Source: Paenisporosarcina indica
Lineage (GTDB): Bacteria; Bacillota; Bacilli; Bacillales_A; Planococcaceae
Assembly: GCF_001939075.1 (NCBI RefSeq)
Contig: NZ_MPTA01000001.1
Span: 558,001-622,000, forward strand
DNA: 64,000 nucleotides
Direction of reading: 5' to 3'
The notes under the pieces are model-generated. The model worked only from the letters and a program-made list of their open reading frames with translations, was not told the DNA's origin and did no database searches. Position 1 is the stretch's first letter. Each line of letters opens with the position of its first letter. Of the stretch, positions 18,267-28,042 are shown one piece after another. Position numbers and translations under genes: made by a program.

Positions 18267-19054
18267 ATGAACGAACAAATCATTCAACAAACAATTGAAA
18301 AATTTAAGTCGAAAATACTGGTGTACGTTCGTCACCGGACTCTACGTAGACATACGGGGGAACCGGAATTACGTGATGACCGTTTATTTTTTTGCTATTG
18401 CCTTTACTAAACGGTAATCAGTGGAATGATGAACATGAACAGTCAGCTATTTCTGTTGCAGTCATTTACAGTGCATTAGCTGCACATGATCAAATAAAAG
18501 AACTAAATGCATCTTCTAAAAGCCAACAATTGACTGTGCTAGCGGGAGATTATTATAGTGGTCTTTACTATCAAATGTTAGCGCGGTTATCCAATGTTGA
18601 ATTAATTCGAACGTTATCGAATGGAATTATAGATATTAGTGAGAAAAAAGCTTCTTTTTACGATGATGTGAAACAATCGTTTGAGGAATGGATGACATCG
18701 ATTCAAACAATAGAAAGTTTATCAATTGAACAATATTATGAGCATTTTAATTTTAATCAATATAAACCATTTGTTCGGAGAGGTATGTTAATTCATCGAA
18801 TTGAACATGAATTAGAACTTGTTAAACAAATGAAAGTTACGCGTTTCCAGGAATCTTTAGCATATAGTGAACAATATCTTGGTTATTCACGAAATTGGCA
18901 AGAATTATTAAAACTAGAGCTAGAAAAGCAAAAAATAATAATGATGGATGAAATATCACATTCTCACCTACTCGATAATTCTATCCAACAATTCTTAGTT
19001 GAAATGTATGGTCTAAGATTAAAAGAGCAAGTGTTAGTCATGAGAGAAAGGTGA
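18267..19054 (+). CDS. hepS: HepS, heptaprenyl diphosphate synthase component I (apparent frameshift)
   Basis: The gene begins at ATG 18267 (GGAG eight bases upstream) with [16 protein letters not shown], but that frame stops at 18408-18410. The remaining HepS sequence (about 220 residues, including NRQL-type [17 protein letters not shown]) continues in the next frame from about 18392 to 19054. The join falls on a T7 run at 18387-18393: one extra T, loss of two, or a -1 ribosomal slip would give a continuous ~262-residue protein close to family length. HepS is the non-catalytic partner of HepT in menaquinone side-chain synthesis. It could be a true mutation, a recoding site or a homopolymer sequencing error. 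Confidence 0.8.
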
Positions 19055-19061
19055 TATTGAC

Positions 19062-19769
19062 ATGACCCAATCAAAAGAACAACGTGTACATGAAGTATTT
19101 GAAAAAATATCTGGTAATTACGATCAGATGAATTCTGTCATCAGTTTTCAGCAACATAAAAAATGGCGTGAAGATACAATGGAGCGTATGAATGTCCAAC
19201 AAGGAAGCACAACGCTTGATGTGTGCTGTGGCACAGCCGATTGGACGATTTCTATGGGGGATGCAGTAGGTCTTTCAGGAAAAGTCATCGGATTAGATTT
19301 TAGTCAAAACATGTTAAACGTCGGTAAAGAAAAAGTTAAAGCATATCCTCAGATTGAATTAATTCATGGGAATGCAATGGATTTACCTTACTCAGACAAT
19401 ATGTTCGACTACGTTACCATCGGATTTGGACTCCGCAATGTACCTGACTATATGCAGGTATTAAAAGAAATTAACAGAGTACTTAAACCGGGTGGGATGT
19501 TTGTATGTCTAGAAACATCACAATCAGAATTACCAGTGTACAAGCAATTGTTTCGTTTTTACTTTAAATTTATTATGCCGATTTTTGGAAAGTTTTTCGC
19601 GAAAAGTTACAAAGAGTATTCTTGGTTACAGGAATCTGCGAAAGATTTCCCTGGGATGAAAGCACTCGCAAAAATGCTTGAACAAGCAGGCTTTGATCAA
19701 GTTGAATACAAACCATATAGCGGCGGTGCAGCTGCAAGACATATTGGGATCAAAAAGATTAGTTACTGA
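19062..19769 (+). CDS. menG: Demethylmenaquinone methyltransferase (MenG/UbiE)
   Basis: 235 residues of the UbiE family. The SAM-binding motif [14 protein letters not shown] lies at about residue 49, and the family signatures [17 protein letters not shown] and [23 protein letters not shown] are present. It methylates demethylmenaquinone in the last step of menaquinone synthesis. It sits between hepS and hepT, which make the C35 side chain, exactly as in B. subtilis (there called menH). AAAGGTGA precedes the ATG. Confidence 0.96.
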   Translation: MTQSKEQRVHEVFEKISGNYDQMNSVISFQQHKKWREDTMERMNVQQGSTTLDVCCGTADWTISMGDAVGLSGKVIGLDFSQNMLNVGKEKVKAYPQIELIHGNAMDLPYSDNMFDYVTIGFGLRNVPDYMQVLKEINRVLKPGGMFVCLETSQSELPVYKQLFRFYFKFIMPIFGKFFAKSYKEYSWLQESAKDFPGMKALAKMLEQAGFDQVEYKPYSGGAAARHIGIKKISY

Positions 19770-19780
19770 GAGAAGGTTAC

Positions 19781-20758
19781 ATGGTGGAAAAGATGAAGTT
19801 GAAGATGCTCTATTCTGATATGCGTTCAGATTTAGATCTCATCGAAATAGAATTAGAAAAAGCGGTGAATTCGTCTTCAGACTTACTCAATGAAGCTTCT
19901 CTTCATTTATTACTTGCGGGAGGAAAGCGGCTACGACCCGTTTTTGTTTTGCTTGCAGCAAAATTCGGACATTATCAAATTGAACGAATGTTGCGAGTAG
20001 CAGTACCGTTAGAACTCATTCATATGGCGTCGCTAGTTCATGATGACGTAATCGATGATTCTGAGATGCGACGAGGACAATTGACTGTAAAAGCACAGTG
20101 GAATAATCGAGTTGCCATGTATACTGGTGATTTCATTTTTGCACGTGCTCTTGAATACATAACTGAAATTCAAAAGCCTGAGGCACATCGGATTCTTTCA
20201 TATACAATGGTTGAAATTTGTGTTGGTGAAATTCTTCAAATCGAAGATAAATTCAAATTAGACCAACGCCTGCAAGATTATTTCAGAAGAATTAAAAGAA
20301 AAACAGCCTTATTAATCTCATCCAGTTGCCAATTAGGTGCATTGGTTTCAGATGCGGACCCAAAAACCATCATTCATTTAAAACGTTTCGGCTATTACGT
20401 AGGGATGTCATTTCAAATCATCGATGATATTTTAGACTTTACATCGTCAGATAAAGAGCTTGGAAAACCGGCTGGATCTGATTTAATTCAAGGTAATATT
20501 ACATTGCCGATACTTTTCTTAAAAGATTCACCAGAATTCAGGCCAGCCCTTGAACATGCATTGTCAGGGAATATGACGGAAATTGAACGACTCGAACTAA
20601 TCAAACGGATACGCGAATCAGATGCTATTGCCAAATCGAAAGCAATAAGTGACCGTTATTTGAAAAAGGCTTTAAAAGAGATTGATGAGCTCCCAGCATC
20701 ACCTGCCAAAAAATCTCTGCGTGATATTGCCCTCTATATGGGGAAACGTAAATTTTAA
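19781..20758 (+). CDS. hepT: HepT, heptaprenyl diphosphate synthase component II
   Basis: 325 residues of the trans-isoprenyl diphosphate synthase fold. Both aspartate-rich motifs are intact: HDDVIDD (first) and IIDDILD (second), with GGKRLRPVF and LGKPAGSDLIQGNITLP. It is the catalytic subunit that, with HepS, elongates FPP to heptaprenyl diphosphate for menaquinone-7. AGAAGG lies before ATG 19781; an in-frame ATG at 19793 is a possible alternative start. Cotranscribed with menG. Confidence 0.95.
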   Translation: MVEKMKLKMLYSDMRSDLDLIEIELEKAVNSSSDLLNEASLHLLLAGGKRLRPVFVLLAAKFGHYQIERMLRVAVPLELIHMASLVHDDVIDDSEMRRGQLTVKAQWNNRVAMYTGDFIFARALEYITEIQKPEAHRILSYTMVEICVGEILQIEDKFKLDQRLQDYFRRIKRKTALLISSSCQLGALVSDADPKTIIHLKRFGYYVGMSFQIIDDILDFTSSDKELGKPAGSDLIQGNITLPILFLKDSPEFRPALEHALSGNMTEIERLELIKRIRESDAIAKSKAISDRYLKKALKEIDELPASPAKKSLRDIALYMGKRKF

Positions 20759-20838
20759 TAAGTTGTACAAATTTGAAGACAATGGTAATATTTTTAACGG
20801 TGGATAAAACCTAATGATAGTTTGAAGGAGTGTTTTTA

Positions 20839-21285
20839 ATGGAAAGAACGTTTTTGATGGTAAAACCTGACGGAGTACAACGTAATTTAATCGGTGAAAT
20901 CGTAGGTCGTTTCGAGAAGAAAGGCTACCAATTAGTTGGAGCAAAATTAATGCAAATTACACCAGAACTTGCTGGTGAACACTATGGTGAACATAAAGAG
21001 CGTCCGTTCTTCGGTGAACTAGTAGAATTCATTACCTCTGGACCAGTTTTCGCAATGGTTTGGGAAGGCGAAAATGTAATTGCTACTTCTCGTTTGCTAG
21101 TTGGAGCTACAAACCCTAAAGAATCAGCTCCAGGAACAATTCGTGGTGACTTTGCAGTAACTGTTGGCAAAAACATCATTCACGGTTCTGACTCAGCTGA
21201 AAGCGCTGTTCGTGAAATTGGTTTATTCTTCAAAGAAGAAGAGCTTGTTTCTTACTCAAAAGACGCTAACAACTGGATTAACTAA
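20839..21285 (+). CDS. ndk: Nucleoside diphosphate kinase
   Basis: 148 residues from ATG 20839; AAGGAGTG overlaps the GTG at 20830 and is correctly spaced for the [21 protein letters not shown] and the catalytic-histidine motif [12 protein letters not shown] (His at about residue 115) are present. It balances NTP and dNTP pools. Closed by a strong terminator. In B. subtilis cheR separates ndk from aroC; it is absent here. Confidence 0.97.
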   Translation: MERTFLMVKPDGVQRNLIGEIVGRFEKKGYQLVGAKLMQITPELAGEHYGEHKERPFFGELVEFITSGPVFAMVWEGENVIATSRLLVGATNPKESAPGTIRGDFAVTVGKNIIHGSDSAESAVREIGLFFKEEELVSYSKDANNWIN

Positions 21286-21291
21286 TCGTCT

Positions 21292-21327
21292 AAACAGTCA
21301 AATGATTTCTCATTTGGCTGTTTTTTT
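21292..21327 (+). terminator. Terminator after ndk
   Basis: AAACAGTCAAATG pairs with CATTTGGCTGTTT (wobble included), followed by a T run. Confidence 0.85.
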
Positions 21328-21636
21328 ATATTAATTAGAAAGTATGCATTTTTCAAATATTTTCATACAATTAGAAGTAAAATTATTATACTATTATAGG
21401 TAGTAAGGAAAGAAAGGTATCCGAGAGCAATTTCGGGTATCTCAAACAGTCTTAATGTCTAGCTACTAGCGCCACTTCGCGCCTCCGCTTCAGAAAAAAA
21501 ACGAAATCGGTTTTTGTCGTTTCTTCTGTCGGAGTCGAGCTAGAATGGCGTTTTTCGTTTTTCTATGTGAAAATGAAAATAATTTGTGGTATAGTGTTAT
21601 TTAAAATACTTTAGCGAGTTGAAGGGGGAAAGTGTT
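21328..21636. other. aroC upstream region with hairpin and dispersed repeat
   Basis: No coding sequence is supported. It contains an A/T-rich promoter-like stretch (TATACT near 21389), a hairpin at 21417-21442 (GGTATCCGA with TCGGGTATC, two wobble pairs, eight-base loop), and the palindromic repeat listed separately at 21456-21563. If the promoter is real, the aroC transcript has a leader of more than 200 bases. Confidence 0.45.
21456..21563 (+). repeat. Palindromic dispersed repeat, copy 1 (forward)
   Basis: It starts TGTCTAGCTAC and ends with AGCTAGAATGGCG then CGTTTTTC. Paired blocks nest toward the centre: TCTAGCT/AGCTAGA (21458-21464 and 21538-21544), CTCCG/CGGAG (21483-21487 and 21530-21534), CAGAA/TTCTG (21491-21495 and 21524-21528). 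A second copy in inverse orientation lies at 26517-26629. From memory, repeats with these ends are scattered through Bacillaceae and Planococcaceae genomes. Confidence 0.65.
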
Positions 21637-22818
21637 ATGCGTTATTTAACAGCTGGTGAATCTCACGGTCCACAATTGACCGCAATTATAGAAGGATTGC
21701 CTGCACAACTGAACATTACTGCAGACATGATTAATAAAGACTTAAAAAGAAGGCAAGGAGGTCATGGGAGAGGTAGACGTATGCAAATTGAGACCGATAC
21801 GGTTGAAATTACATCAGGCGTCCGTCATGGGAAAACTTTAGGTTCACCTGTTGCGCTTGTTGTGACAAATGATGACTGGAAACATTGGACACATGTCATG
21901 GGAATAGAGCCATTAAACGAAGGACTTAATCCCGAGGACATTAAACGCCAGATTACACGTCCACGCCCTGGACATGCTGATTTAGTAGGTGGAATGAAAT
22001 ATGGTCATACGGACTTGCGAAACGTCTTAGAACGGTCATCTGCACGTGAAACGACGGTACGTGTGGCAGTTGGAGCGGTAGCCAAGCAATTGCTTTCTGA
22101 ACTTGGGATCAGTATTGTCTCTCATGTAACAGAAATTGGTGGAATTAAAGCCGATCCATCTAAAGCTGAAGGGCTATCTGTTTCACAAATTCGACAAATT
22201 ATTGAAACTGACCCTGTTTATTGTGTAGACGAAGAAGCATCAAAACAAATGGTTTCCGCAATCGATGAAGCAAAAGAAAATGGTGATTCGATTGGTGGAG
22301 TCGTTGAAATAATTGTCGAAGGGATGCCAGCTGGTATAGGAAGCTATGTGCATTATGACCGCAAACTTGATGCTAAACTTGCAATGGCAGTGATGAGCAT
22401 TAATGCCTTTAAAGGGGTAGAAATAGGTTTAGGTTTTGAAATGGCACGTAAACCTGGGAGCCAAGTTCATGATGAAATTGTTTGGGATCAAGAACAAGGG
22501 TACAGCAGAACTACAAACCGACTGGGTGGGTTAGAAGGCGGCATGTCGACAGGAATGCCTATTGTTATACGTGGTGTGATGAAACCAATTCCAACGTTGT
22601 ATAAACCTCTACAAAGCGTGGATATCTCTACTAAAGAACCATTTAAAGCAAGTATTGAACGTTCGGACAGTTGTGCGGTTCCTGCAGCTTCAGTGGTAGC
22701 TGAACATGTTGTGGCATGGGAAATTGCTAACGCGATTCTCGATAAGTTTCATAGTGATCAAATGCCTCAACTACTTGAATCGATTCATCAACATCGAGCT
22801 TACACAAAGGAGTTCTAA
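21637..22818 (+). CDS. aroC: Chorismate synthase
   Basis: 393 residues from ATG 21637, with GGGGGAAAG eight bases upstream. Family motifs are [17 protein letters not shown] at the N terminus, [29 protein letters not shown] and the C-terminal [15 protein letters not shown]. It converts EPSP to chorismate and needs reduced FMN. B. subtilis calls it aroF. It leads an operon aroC-aroB-aroH-hisC-tyrA with tight or overlapping junctions. Confidence 0.97.
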   Translation: MRYLTAGESHGPQLTAIIEGLPAQLNITADMINKDLKRRQGGHGRGRRMQIETDTVEITSGVRHGKTLGSPVALVVTNDDWKHWTHVMGIEPLNEGLNPEDIKRQITRPRPGHADLVGGMKYGHTDLRNVLERSSARETTVRVAVGAVAKQLLSELGISIVSHVTEIGGIKADPSKAEGLSVSQIRQIIETDPVYCVDEEASKQMVSAIDEAKENGDSIGGVVEIIVEGMPAGIGSYVHYDRKLDAKLAMAVMSINAFKGVEIGLGFEMARKPGSQVHDEIVWDQEQGYSRTTNRLGGLEGGMSTGMPIVIRGVMKPIPTLYKPLQSVDISTKEPFKASIERSDSCAVPAASVVAEHVVAWEIANAILDKFHSDQMPQLLESIHQHRAYTKEF

Positions 22819-22820
22819 GC

Positions 22821-23927
22821 ATGCACACCATATCAATCGATATGCAAGATAAACAGTACGACGTTCATGTAGGATCATCTATATATGAGACTGTATTGCC
22901 TCTTTATAAAGATCAATTACTTCGCGCTGATCATGTGGTTATATTTGTAGATGAAGTGGTTGCTAAACTGCATCTAGAGCGATTACTGAAACCGCTCCAA
23001 TCAATTGTGAGCAATCAGATCGATGTGTATGAATTACCTTCAGGTGAATCATGTAAATCAGTTGAAACATTCATGGCGTGCCACTCATTCCTACTTGAGA
23101 AAGGGTGCACAAGAAAATCCATCGTGTTTGCTTTTGGCGGGGGGGCATGTGGAGATTTGGTTGGTTTTGTCGCGTCTACTTTTATGAGAGGCATCCCATT
23201 CTTCCAATGCCCGACGACCATTTTAGCTCATGATAGTGCAGTCGGTGGTAAAACAGCAATTAATCATCCCCAGGGGAAAAATATGATTGGTACCTTTTAT
23301 CAACCGGATGCGGTGCTATTTGATGTATCGATATTAAGCACATTGCCACAACAGGAAATATTATCCGGCATGGCAGAAGTCATCAAACATGCACTTATTT
23401 CAGATCATGCTTGGGTAGAAGAGTTGTGTTCACTCTCAACTTTTGATGAACTTTCACCTTCGAAATATTTAACCTATTTAGTAAAAGGTATTCAAGTTAA
23501 AACACAAATTGTCGAGGCAGATGAGTTTGAACAATCTGTTAGAAAGTATCTTAATTTTGGTCATACATATGGACATGCGATTGAAGCTTCAAATGGATAT
23601 GGCAAAATAACACATGGTGAATCTGTTGCAATCGGTTTAGTGTTTGCGCTTATTTTAAGTGAAAAAATTGTTTCGCTTCATAAAGGAACTGCCAGGAAAC
23701 TATTTGAAGTACTTTCGGAATTTGGCTATTCATTTAATCCCGTCCTACAACATGATTTAAACACACTCCTGAGCTATATGAAACGTGACAAAAAAGCATC
23801 TTTCGGTGATCTTCATTTTGTATTACTTGAGAAAATTGGAGTACCTGTTATGAAGGTTGTGTCACTACAAGACATAATATGGGCGGATACACAATTACGA
23901 AAATGGAGTAAGGAGGGGTACAAATGA
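22821..23927 (+). CDS. aroB: 3-dehydroquinate synthase
   Basis: 368 residues. The NAD-binding region FGGGACGDLVGFVASTFMRG and the zinc-ligand segments (Glu in GMAEVIKHALI, His in NFGHTYGHAIE and HGESVAIG) are intact. It cyclises DAHP to 3-dehydroquinate, step two of the shikimate pathway. It starts two bases after aroC ends and overlaps aroH by four bases. Confidence 0.97.
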   Translation: MHTISIDMQDKQYDVHVGSSIYETVLPLYKDQLLRADHVVIFVDEVVAKLHLERLLKPLQSIVSNQIDVYELPSGESCKSVETFMACHSFLLEKGCTRKSIVFAFGGGACGDLVGFVASTFMRGIPFFQCPTTILAHDSAVGGKTAINHPQGKNMIGTFYQPDAVLFDVSILSTLPQQEILSGMAEVIKHALISDHAWVEELCSLSTFDELSPSKYLTYLVKGIQVKTQIVEADEFEQSVRKYLNFGHTYGHAIEASNGYGKITHGESVAIGLVFALILSEKIVSLHKGTARKLFEVLSEFGYSFNPVLQHDLNTLLSYMKRDKKASFGDLHFVLLEKIGVPVMKVVSLQDIIWADTQLRKWSKEGYK

Positions 23928-24295
23928 TGCGAGGCATAAGAGGAGCAACAACTGTTACTGAAGATTCACCTCAACATATTTTAGAAGAAACAGAAAAACT
24001 TATCTTAACGATGGCAAGAGAGAACAATATCGAACCCGAAGATGTTGCATCAGTGATTGTTTCTACAACAACAGATATTCACGCTGCATTTCCAGCAAAA
24101 GCCGTTCGCAGTATTCCAAAATGGACTTATGTACCGGTTATGTGCACACATGAAATGGACGTACCAGGTGCAATTACGTTATGTATCCGCGTGTTGATGC
24201 ATGTAAATACAGATCGTGCTCAACGTGATATTCAACATATCTATTTAAATGAAGCGATGAAATTGCGACCGGATTTAATTTCAACTAAGATGTAA
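23924..24295 (+). CDS. aroH: Chorismate mutase, AroH class
   Basis: 123 residues of the monofunctional trimeric AroH family: RGIRGATTVTEDS at the N terminus, the VIVSTTTDIHAAFPAKA segment, and VPVMCTHEMDVPGAITLCIRVL. It isomerises chorismate to prephenate for Tyr and Phe synthesis. The ATG overlaps the aroB stop, with AGGAGG seven bases upstream. The trp operon that follows aroH in B. subtilis is missing; hisC comes next. Confidence 0.96.
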   Translation: MMRGIRGATTVTEDSPQHILEETEKLILTMARENNIEPEDVASVIVSTTTDIHAAFPAKAVRSIPKWTYVPVMCTHEMDVPGAITLCIRVLMHVNTDRAQRDIQHIYLNEAMKLRPDLISTKM

Positions 24296-24315
24296 GAAAG
24301 AAGAGGCGATTGACT

Positions 24316-25419
24316 ATGAAGTGGAAAAATCAACTAACTGGAATGAAGCCTTACCAACCGGGACATTCCGTAGATGAAGTGAAAAAAATGTTCGGACTTA
24401 ACGAAATAGTGAAACTTGCATCAAACGAAAATCCTTTTGGTTCATCACCAAAAGTAAATGAGTTTTTGGATAAGTTATCGACGAACCACGCAATTTATCC
24501 TGATGGATACGCAAGTGGTTTACGTCATGCATTGGCTGAATCATTAGACGTAAAAGAAAGTCAATTGATGTTTGGCAATGGTTCCGATGAGATTATTATG
24601 ATCATTTCTCGTGCACTACTACAACCTGGAGTTAATACGGTCATGGCGACACCTACTTTTTCACAATATCGTCATAACGCAATTGTTGATGGTGCAGAAG
24701 TTCGGGAAGTCAAACTGAACAAAAACGGATCGCACGATTTACAAGAAATGCTCCGTCAAATCGATGAAAATACTGCAGTGGTTTGGTTGTGTTCACCAAA
24801 TAATCCAACGGGTACATTAATTGAACAAGCGGAACTTGAAGAGTTTGTTCAAAAAGTACCAAAAGAGGTTTTAATTGTTTTAGATGAAGCCTATTTCGAA
24901 TACATAAATGAACCAACATACAAAAATTCAACTGAGCTTGTTAAAAATCATGAGAATTTCCTTGTCATGAGAACATTTTCAAAAGCTTATGGTCTTGCTG
25001 GATTCCGTGTGGGATATGCAATTGCTCAAGAAGAATTGATCTTCCGTTTAGATCCAGTGCGAGCACCCTTTAATAATACGGTCCTTAGTCAAGCCGTTGC
25101 ATTAATTGCATTACAAGACACGTCGTTCCTTGATGAATGTAAGGTTAGTAATGAAATTGGCAAAAAGCAATTTGAAGCTTTTGCATCTGCACACAATTTA
25201 CACATCTATCCGTCACATGGAAATTTTGTGTTATTCGAAGTAAAAGCAGATAGTGATTTTGTATTTGAAGAGCTGATGAAAAGAGGGTATATCATCCGTA
25301 GTGGGAATGCACTTGGTGCGCCTCGTTATATTCGGGTCACCATTGGTACGCAACAACAAAATGAAGATTTCTTAGTAAATTTACTAGATGTATTAGTGGA
25401 AAATGGAGTTTTTGCATGA
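24316..25419 (+). CDS. hisC: Histidinol-phosphate aminotransferase
   Basis: 367 residues from ATG 24316 (AAGAGG nine bases upstream; a TTG two codons earlier is the alternative). Class I/II PLP aminotransferase: LASNENPFGSSPKV, SPNNPTGT, LDEAYFEY, and the PLP-lysine motif TFSKAYGLAGFRVGY. In this locus the B. subtilis enzyme acts on histidinol phosphate and also serves Tyr/Phe synthesis, which fits its place between aroH and tyrA. It overlaps tyrA by four bases. Confidence 0.95.
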   Translation: MKWKNQLTGMKPYQPGHSVDEVKKMFGLNEIVKLASNENPFGSSPKVNEFLDKLSTNHAIYPDGYASGLRHALAESLDVKESQLMFGNGSDEIIMIISRALLQPGVNTVMATPTFSQYRHNAIVDGAEVREVKLNKNGSHDLQEMLRQIDENTAVVWLCSPNNPTGTLIEQAELEEFVQKVPKEVLIVLDEAYFEYINEPTYKNSTELVKNHENFLVMRTFSKAYGLAGFRVGYAIAQEELIFRLDPVRAPFNNTVLSQAVALIALQDTSFLDECKVSNEIGKKQFEAFASAHNLHIYPSHGNFVLFEVKADSDFVFEELMKRGYIIRSGNALGAPRYIRVTIGTQQQNEDFLVNLLDVLVENGVFA

Positions 25420-26516
25420 CGTCACATGTGTTGATTGTAGGATTAGGCTTAATCGGCGGTTCACTTGCTTTAGCCATACAAAAGAATCCAAAAGTCAGTA
25501 TTATTGGGTTTGATATTGATCCACACACCGTCCGTCAAGCGAAAAAATTAGGTGCCATTCATGAAATGGCTTTTAATTTAAGTGAATCGGCACGAATTGC
25601 AGATATCATTGTTTTTGCGACTCCTGTTCATACAACTGTGCAACTGATGAATGAAGTACAAAATTGGACATTGAAAGAAAACGTCATTTTAACAGATACG
25701 GGCAGCACGAAAAAAATCATCATGGAAAAGGCGAGATCACTCAGACAAAAAGGCATTACGTTCATTGGTGGACATCCCATGGCTGGTTCCCATAAAAGTG
25801 GGGTATTGGCGGCCAAGCCACATTTATTCGAGAATGCCTTCTATTTGCTGACTCCCTTGGCTCATGAAGATGAAAATCAAATCTTGAAATTAAAAGAGAT
25901 TCTGGAACCGACCAAAGGAAAGATCCATCTTGTGACAGCGGAAGAACATGATCACATGACAGCAGTAGTCAGCCACTTCCCACATATCATCGCAGCGTCG
26001 CTGGTTCATCAATTATCAGGTGAAAATGAAGGATTCCCTTTTACAAGTCAACTTGCTGCAGGGGGGTTTCGGGACATTACCCGAATTGCTTCATCAAACC
26101 CAGTCATGTGGCGAGATATTACCGTACAAAATCGTTTAGAACTGATTAGCCAGCTTGAGAAATGGCAAGATGAAATGGATACCGTTAAATCATTGCTGAT
26201 GAATGCAGAGCCAGCTCATATTGAACATTATTTTTCAAGAGCAAAACATGTGAGAGATGAATTGCCGATCACTTCTCAAGGAGCAATATATTCAGTTTAT
26301 GACTTATATGTAGATGTTCCAGATTATCCAGGTGTTATTTCCGAAGTTACTGCGCTCTTAGCTAAACATTTGATTAACATAACTAATTTACGAATCGTAG
26401 AAACGCGTGAAGATGTGTTTGGAATTTTAGTAATTAGTTTTCAATCGGCTGAAGACCGCACACGTGGAGCGGGAAGCATCGAAGCAGAAACAAACTTCGA
26501 AACATATATTTCATAA
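25416..26516 (+). CDS. tyrA: Prephenate dehydrogenase with ACT domain
   Basis: 366 residues. The NAD-binding motif VGLGLIGGSLALAI lies at the N terminus; catalytic segments GGHPMAGSHKSGV and VSHFPHIIAASL follow. A C-terminal ACT domain (from about residue 295, DLYVDVPDYPGVISEVTALLA) suggests feedback by an aromatic amino acid. It oxidises and decarboxylates prephenate to 4-hydroxyphenylpyruvate. The ATG overlaps the hisC stop. The dispersed repeat abuts its stop codon. Confidence 0.96.
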   Translation: MTSHVLIVGLGLIGGSLALAIQKNPKVSIIGFDIDPHTVRQAKKLGAIHEMAFNLSESARIADIIVFATPVHTTVQLMNEVQNWTLKENVILTDTGSTKKIIMEKARSLRQKGITFIGGHPMAGSHKSGVLAAKPHLFENAFYLLTPLAHEDENQILKLKEILEPTKGKIHLVTAEEHDHMTAVVSHFPHIIAASLVHQLSGENEGFPFTSQLAAGGFRDITRIASSNPVMWRDITVQNRLELISQLEKWQDEMDTVKSLLMNAEPAHIEHYFSRAKHVRDELPITSQGAIYSVYDLYVDVPDYPGVISEVTALLAKHLINITNLRIVETREDVFGILVISFQSAEDRTRGAGSIEAETNFETYIS

Positions 26517-26629
26517 GAAAAGCGTAAAGGGTCACCTTAGCCCGACACTGTGCTGAAAGGATGAAAGGTGAATAAATCGCCTTTCTGACCCCATAGATGT
26601 GCCCACTGGCTGGTGCTTGGAGCCAGGCA
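26517..26629 (-). repeat. Palindromic dispersed repeat, copy 2 (inverted)
   Basis: Read on the minus strand it begins TGCCTGGCTCCAAGC and ends GTCGGGCTAAGG then CTTTACGCTTTTC, matching the two ends of the copy at 21456-21563. Internal arms include GGGTCA/TGACCC, GAAAGGTG/CGCCTTTC and CTGGCT/AGCCAG. It fills the space between the tyrA stop and the aroA ribosome site, so the mRNA here is highly structured. Confidence 0.6.
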
Positions 26630-26657
26630 GGTAATATGAAAGAGAGGTGGTTATGAA

Positions 26658-27965
26658 TTGAAAGATTCCATTAAACTAAGTGCAAACCAATTGCCAATAC
26701 AAGGTACACTCCGAGTACCTGGAGACAAATCAATTTCCCATCGTTCGATTATGTTTGGTGCGATGGCGCAAGGTCGAACAACAGTCAGTGGCTTTCTCCT
26801 CGGTGATGATTGTTTAAGCACGATTTCTTGTTTCCAAAAACTCGGGGTGGATATTCAAGTAAATGACACCAATGTCATTATCAATAGCGATGGAATGGAC
26901 AAGTGGATAGAACCGATTGAAATACTAGATACAGGTAATTCGGGCACAACCACACGCCTGATGCTAGGGATTCTTGCCGGATCAGACGTTCATGCTGTAC
27001 TAGTTGGCGATGAATCAATTGCGAAAAGACCGATGAAACGTGTCATTGAACCATTGAGACAAATGGGAGCTCAAATTTCTGGGAGAAGTGGTGGGCAATT
27101 TACCCCACTCGCTATCCAAGGAACTGCATTGACTGCTATTGACTACACCATGCCGGTTGCAAGTGCACAAGTTAAATCTGCCATTTTATTGGCGGGACTA
27201 CGTGCGCAGGGTGTAACGACAGTGAGAGAAATGGAAGTTACTCGAGATCATACCGAGCGTATGCTGAGTAAATTTGGAGCAGTGATTTCATCAGAAAACA
27301 GAGTGATAAAATTGCAAGGTGGGCAACAATTGACTGGGACTCATGTAGAAGTGCCTGGTGACATTTCTTCCGCAGCTTTCTTTTTAGTTGCGGGAGCCAT
27401 TGCAAAAGAAAGTAGAATCCGCTTAGAGCATGTTGGGTTAAATCCGACGCGCACTGGAATCCTTGACGTACTAAACCTGATGGGTGCTAAAATGGAAGTT
27501 GAAATGAATGACTCGATAGATGATGAACCAATTGGCAGTGTCACGATTAATTCTTCCGTATTAAAAGGAATTGAAATAGGCGGAGATTTAATTCCTAGAT
27601 TAATTGACGAGATTCCAATCATTGCATTGCTTGCTACTCAAGCTCATGGAACAACCGTGATTAAAGATGCAGAGGAGTTAAAGGTAAAAGAAACAGACCG
27701 CATCTCGGCAGTTGTAGATGAACTGAAAAAATTAGGTGCTGATATTGAGGGGACAAATGATGGAATGATCATACGAGGGCCAGTAACGTTATCTGGGGGG
27801 CAATTGCAATCATATGGAGACCACCGTATCGGGATGATGGCTGCGATCGCATCTGTTATAGCGACGCAACCAATCGAAATCGAACAGGCTTCGTGTATTT
27901 CGGTATCCTATCCAAACTTCTTTGAACATTTGCACATTATGTCGTCTTCTGGAACTCTCCGCTAG
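26658..27965 (+). CDS. aroA: 3-phosphoshikimate 1-carboxyvinyltransferase (EPSP synthase)
   Basis: 435 residues. [12 protein letters not shown] (PEP site) near residue 22, [24 protein letters not shown], and the late KETDRISAV and DHRIGMM motifs are intact. It joins shikimate-3-phosphate and PEP. The start is TTG 26658, because the nearby ATG at 26653 runs straight into TGA and GAGAGGTGG is eight bases from the TTG. B. subtilis names it aroE. Its stop lies within a terminator hairpin. Confidence 0.96.
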   Translation: MKDSIKLSANQLPIQGTLRVPGDKSISHRSIMFGAMAQGRTTVSGFLLGDDCLSTISCFQKLGVDIQVNDTNVIINSDGMDKWIEPIEILDTGNSGTTTRLMLGILAGSDVHAVLVGDESIAKRPMKRVIEPLRQMGAQISGRSGGQFTPLAIQGTALTAIDYTMPVASAQVKSAILLAGLRAQGVTTVREMEVTRDHTERMLSKFGAVISSENRVIKLQGGQQLTGTHVEVPGDISSAAFFLVAGAIAKESRIRLEHVGLNPTRTGILDVLNLMGAKMEVEMNDSIDDEPIGSVTINSSVLKGIEIGGDLIPRLIDEIPIIALLATQAHGTTVIKDAEELKVKETDRISAVVDELKKLGADIEGTNDGMIIRGPVTLSGGQLQSYGDHRIGMMAAIASVIATQPIEIEQASCISVSYPNFFEHLHIMSSSGTLR

Positions 27966-27980
27966 TCGGGGAGTTTTTTC
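27953..27980 (+). terminator. Terminator overlapping the aroA stop
   Basis: AACTCTCC (27953-27960) pairs with GGGGAGTT (27968-27975), followed by TTTTTT. Confidence 0.85.
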
Positions 27981-28042
27981 TTGTGAATGGGATAGTCGTG
28001 ATGTAGCATATGGTAAGAATAGAAAGAGATCGGGTGATAATG

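Noticed and set aside
26517-26640. Riboswitch or T-box in front of aroA
   Set aside because: No T-box sequence (AGGGUGG...ACC) or known aptamer core; its ends match the repeat copy at 21456-21563 instead.
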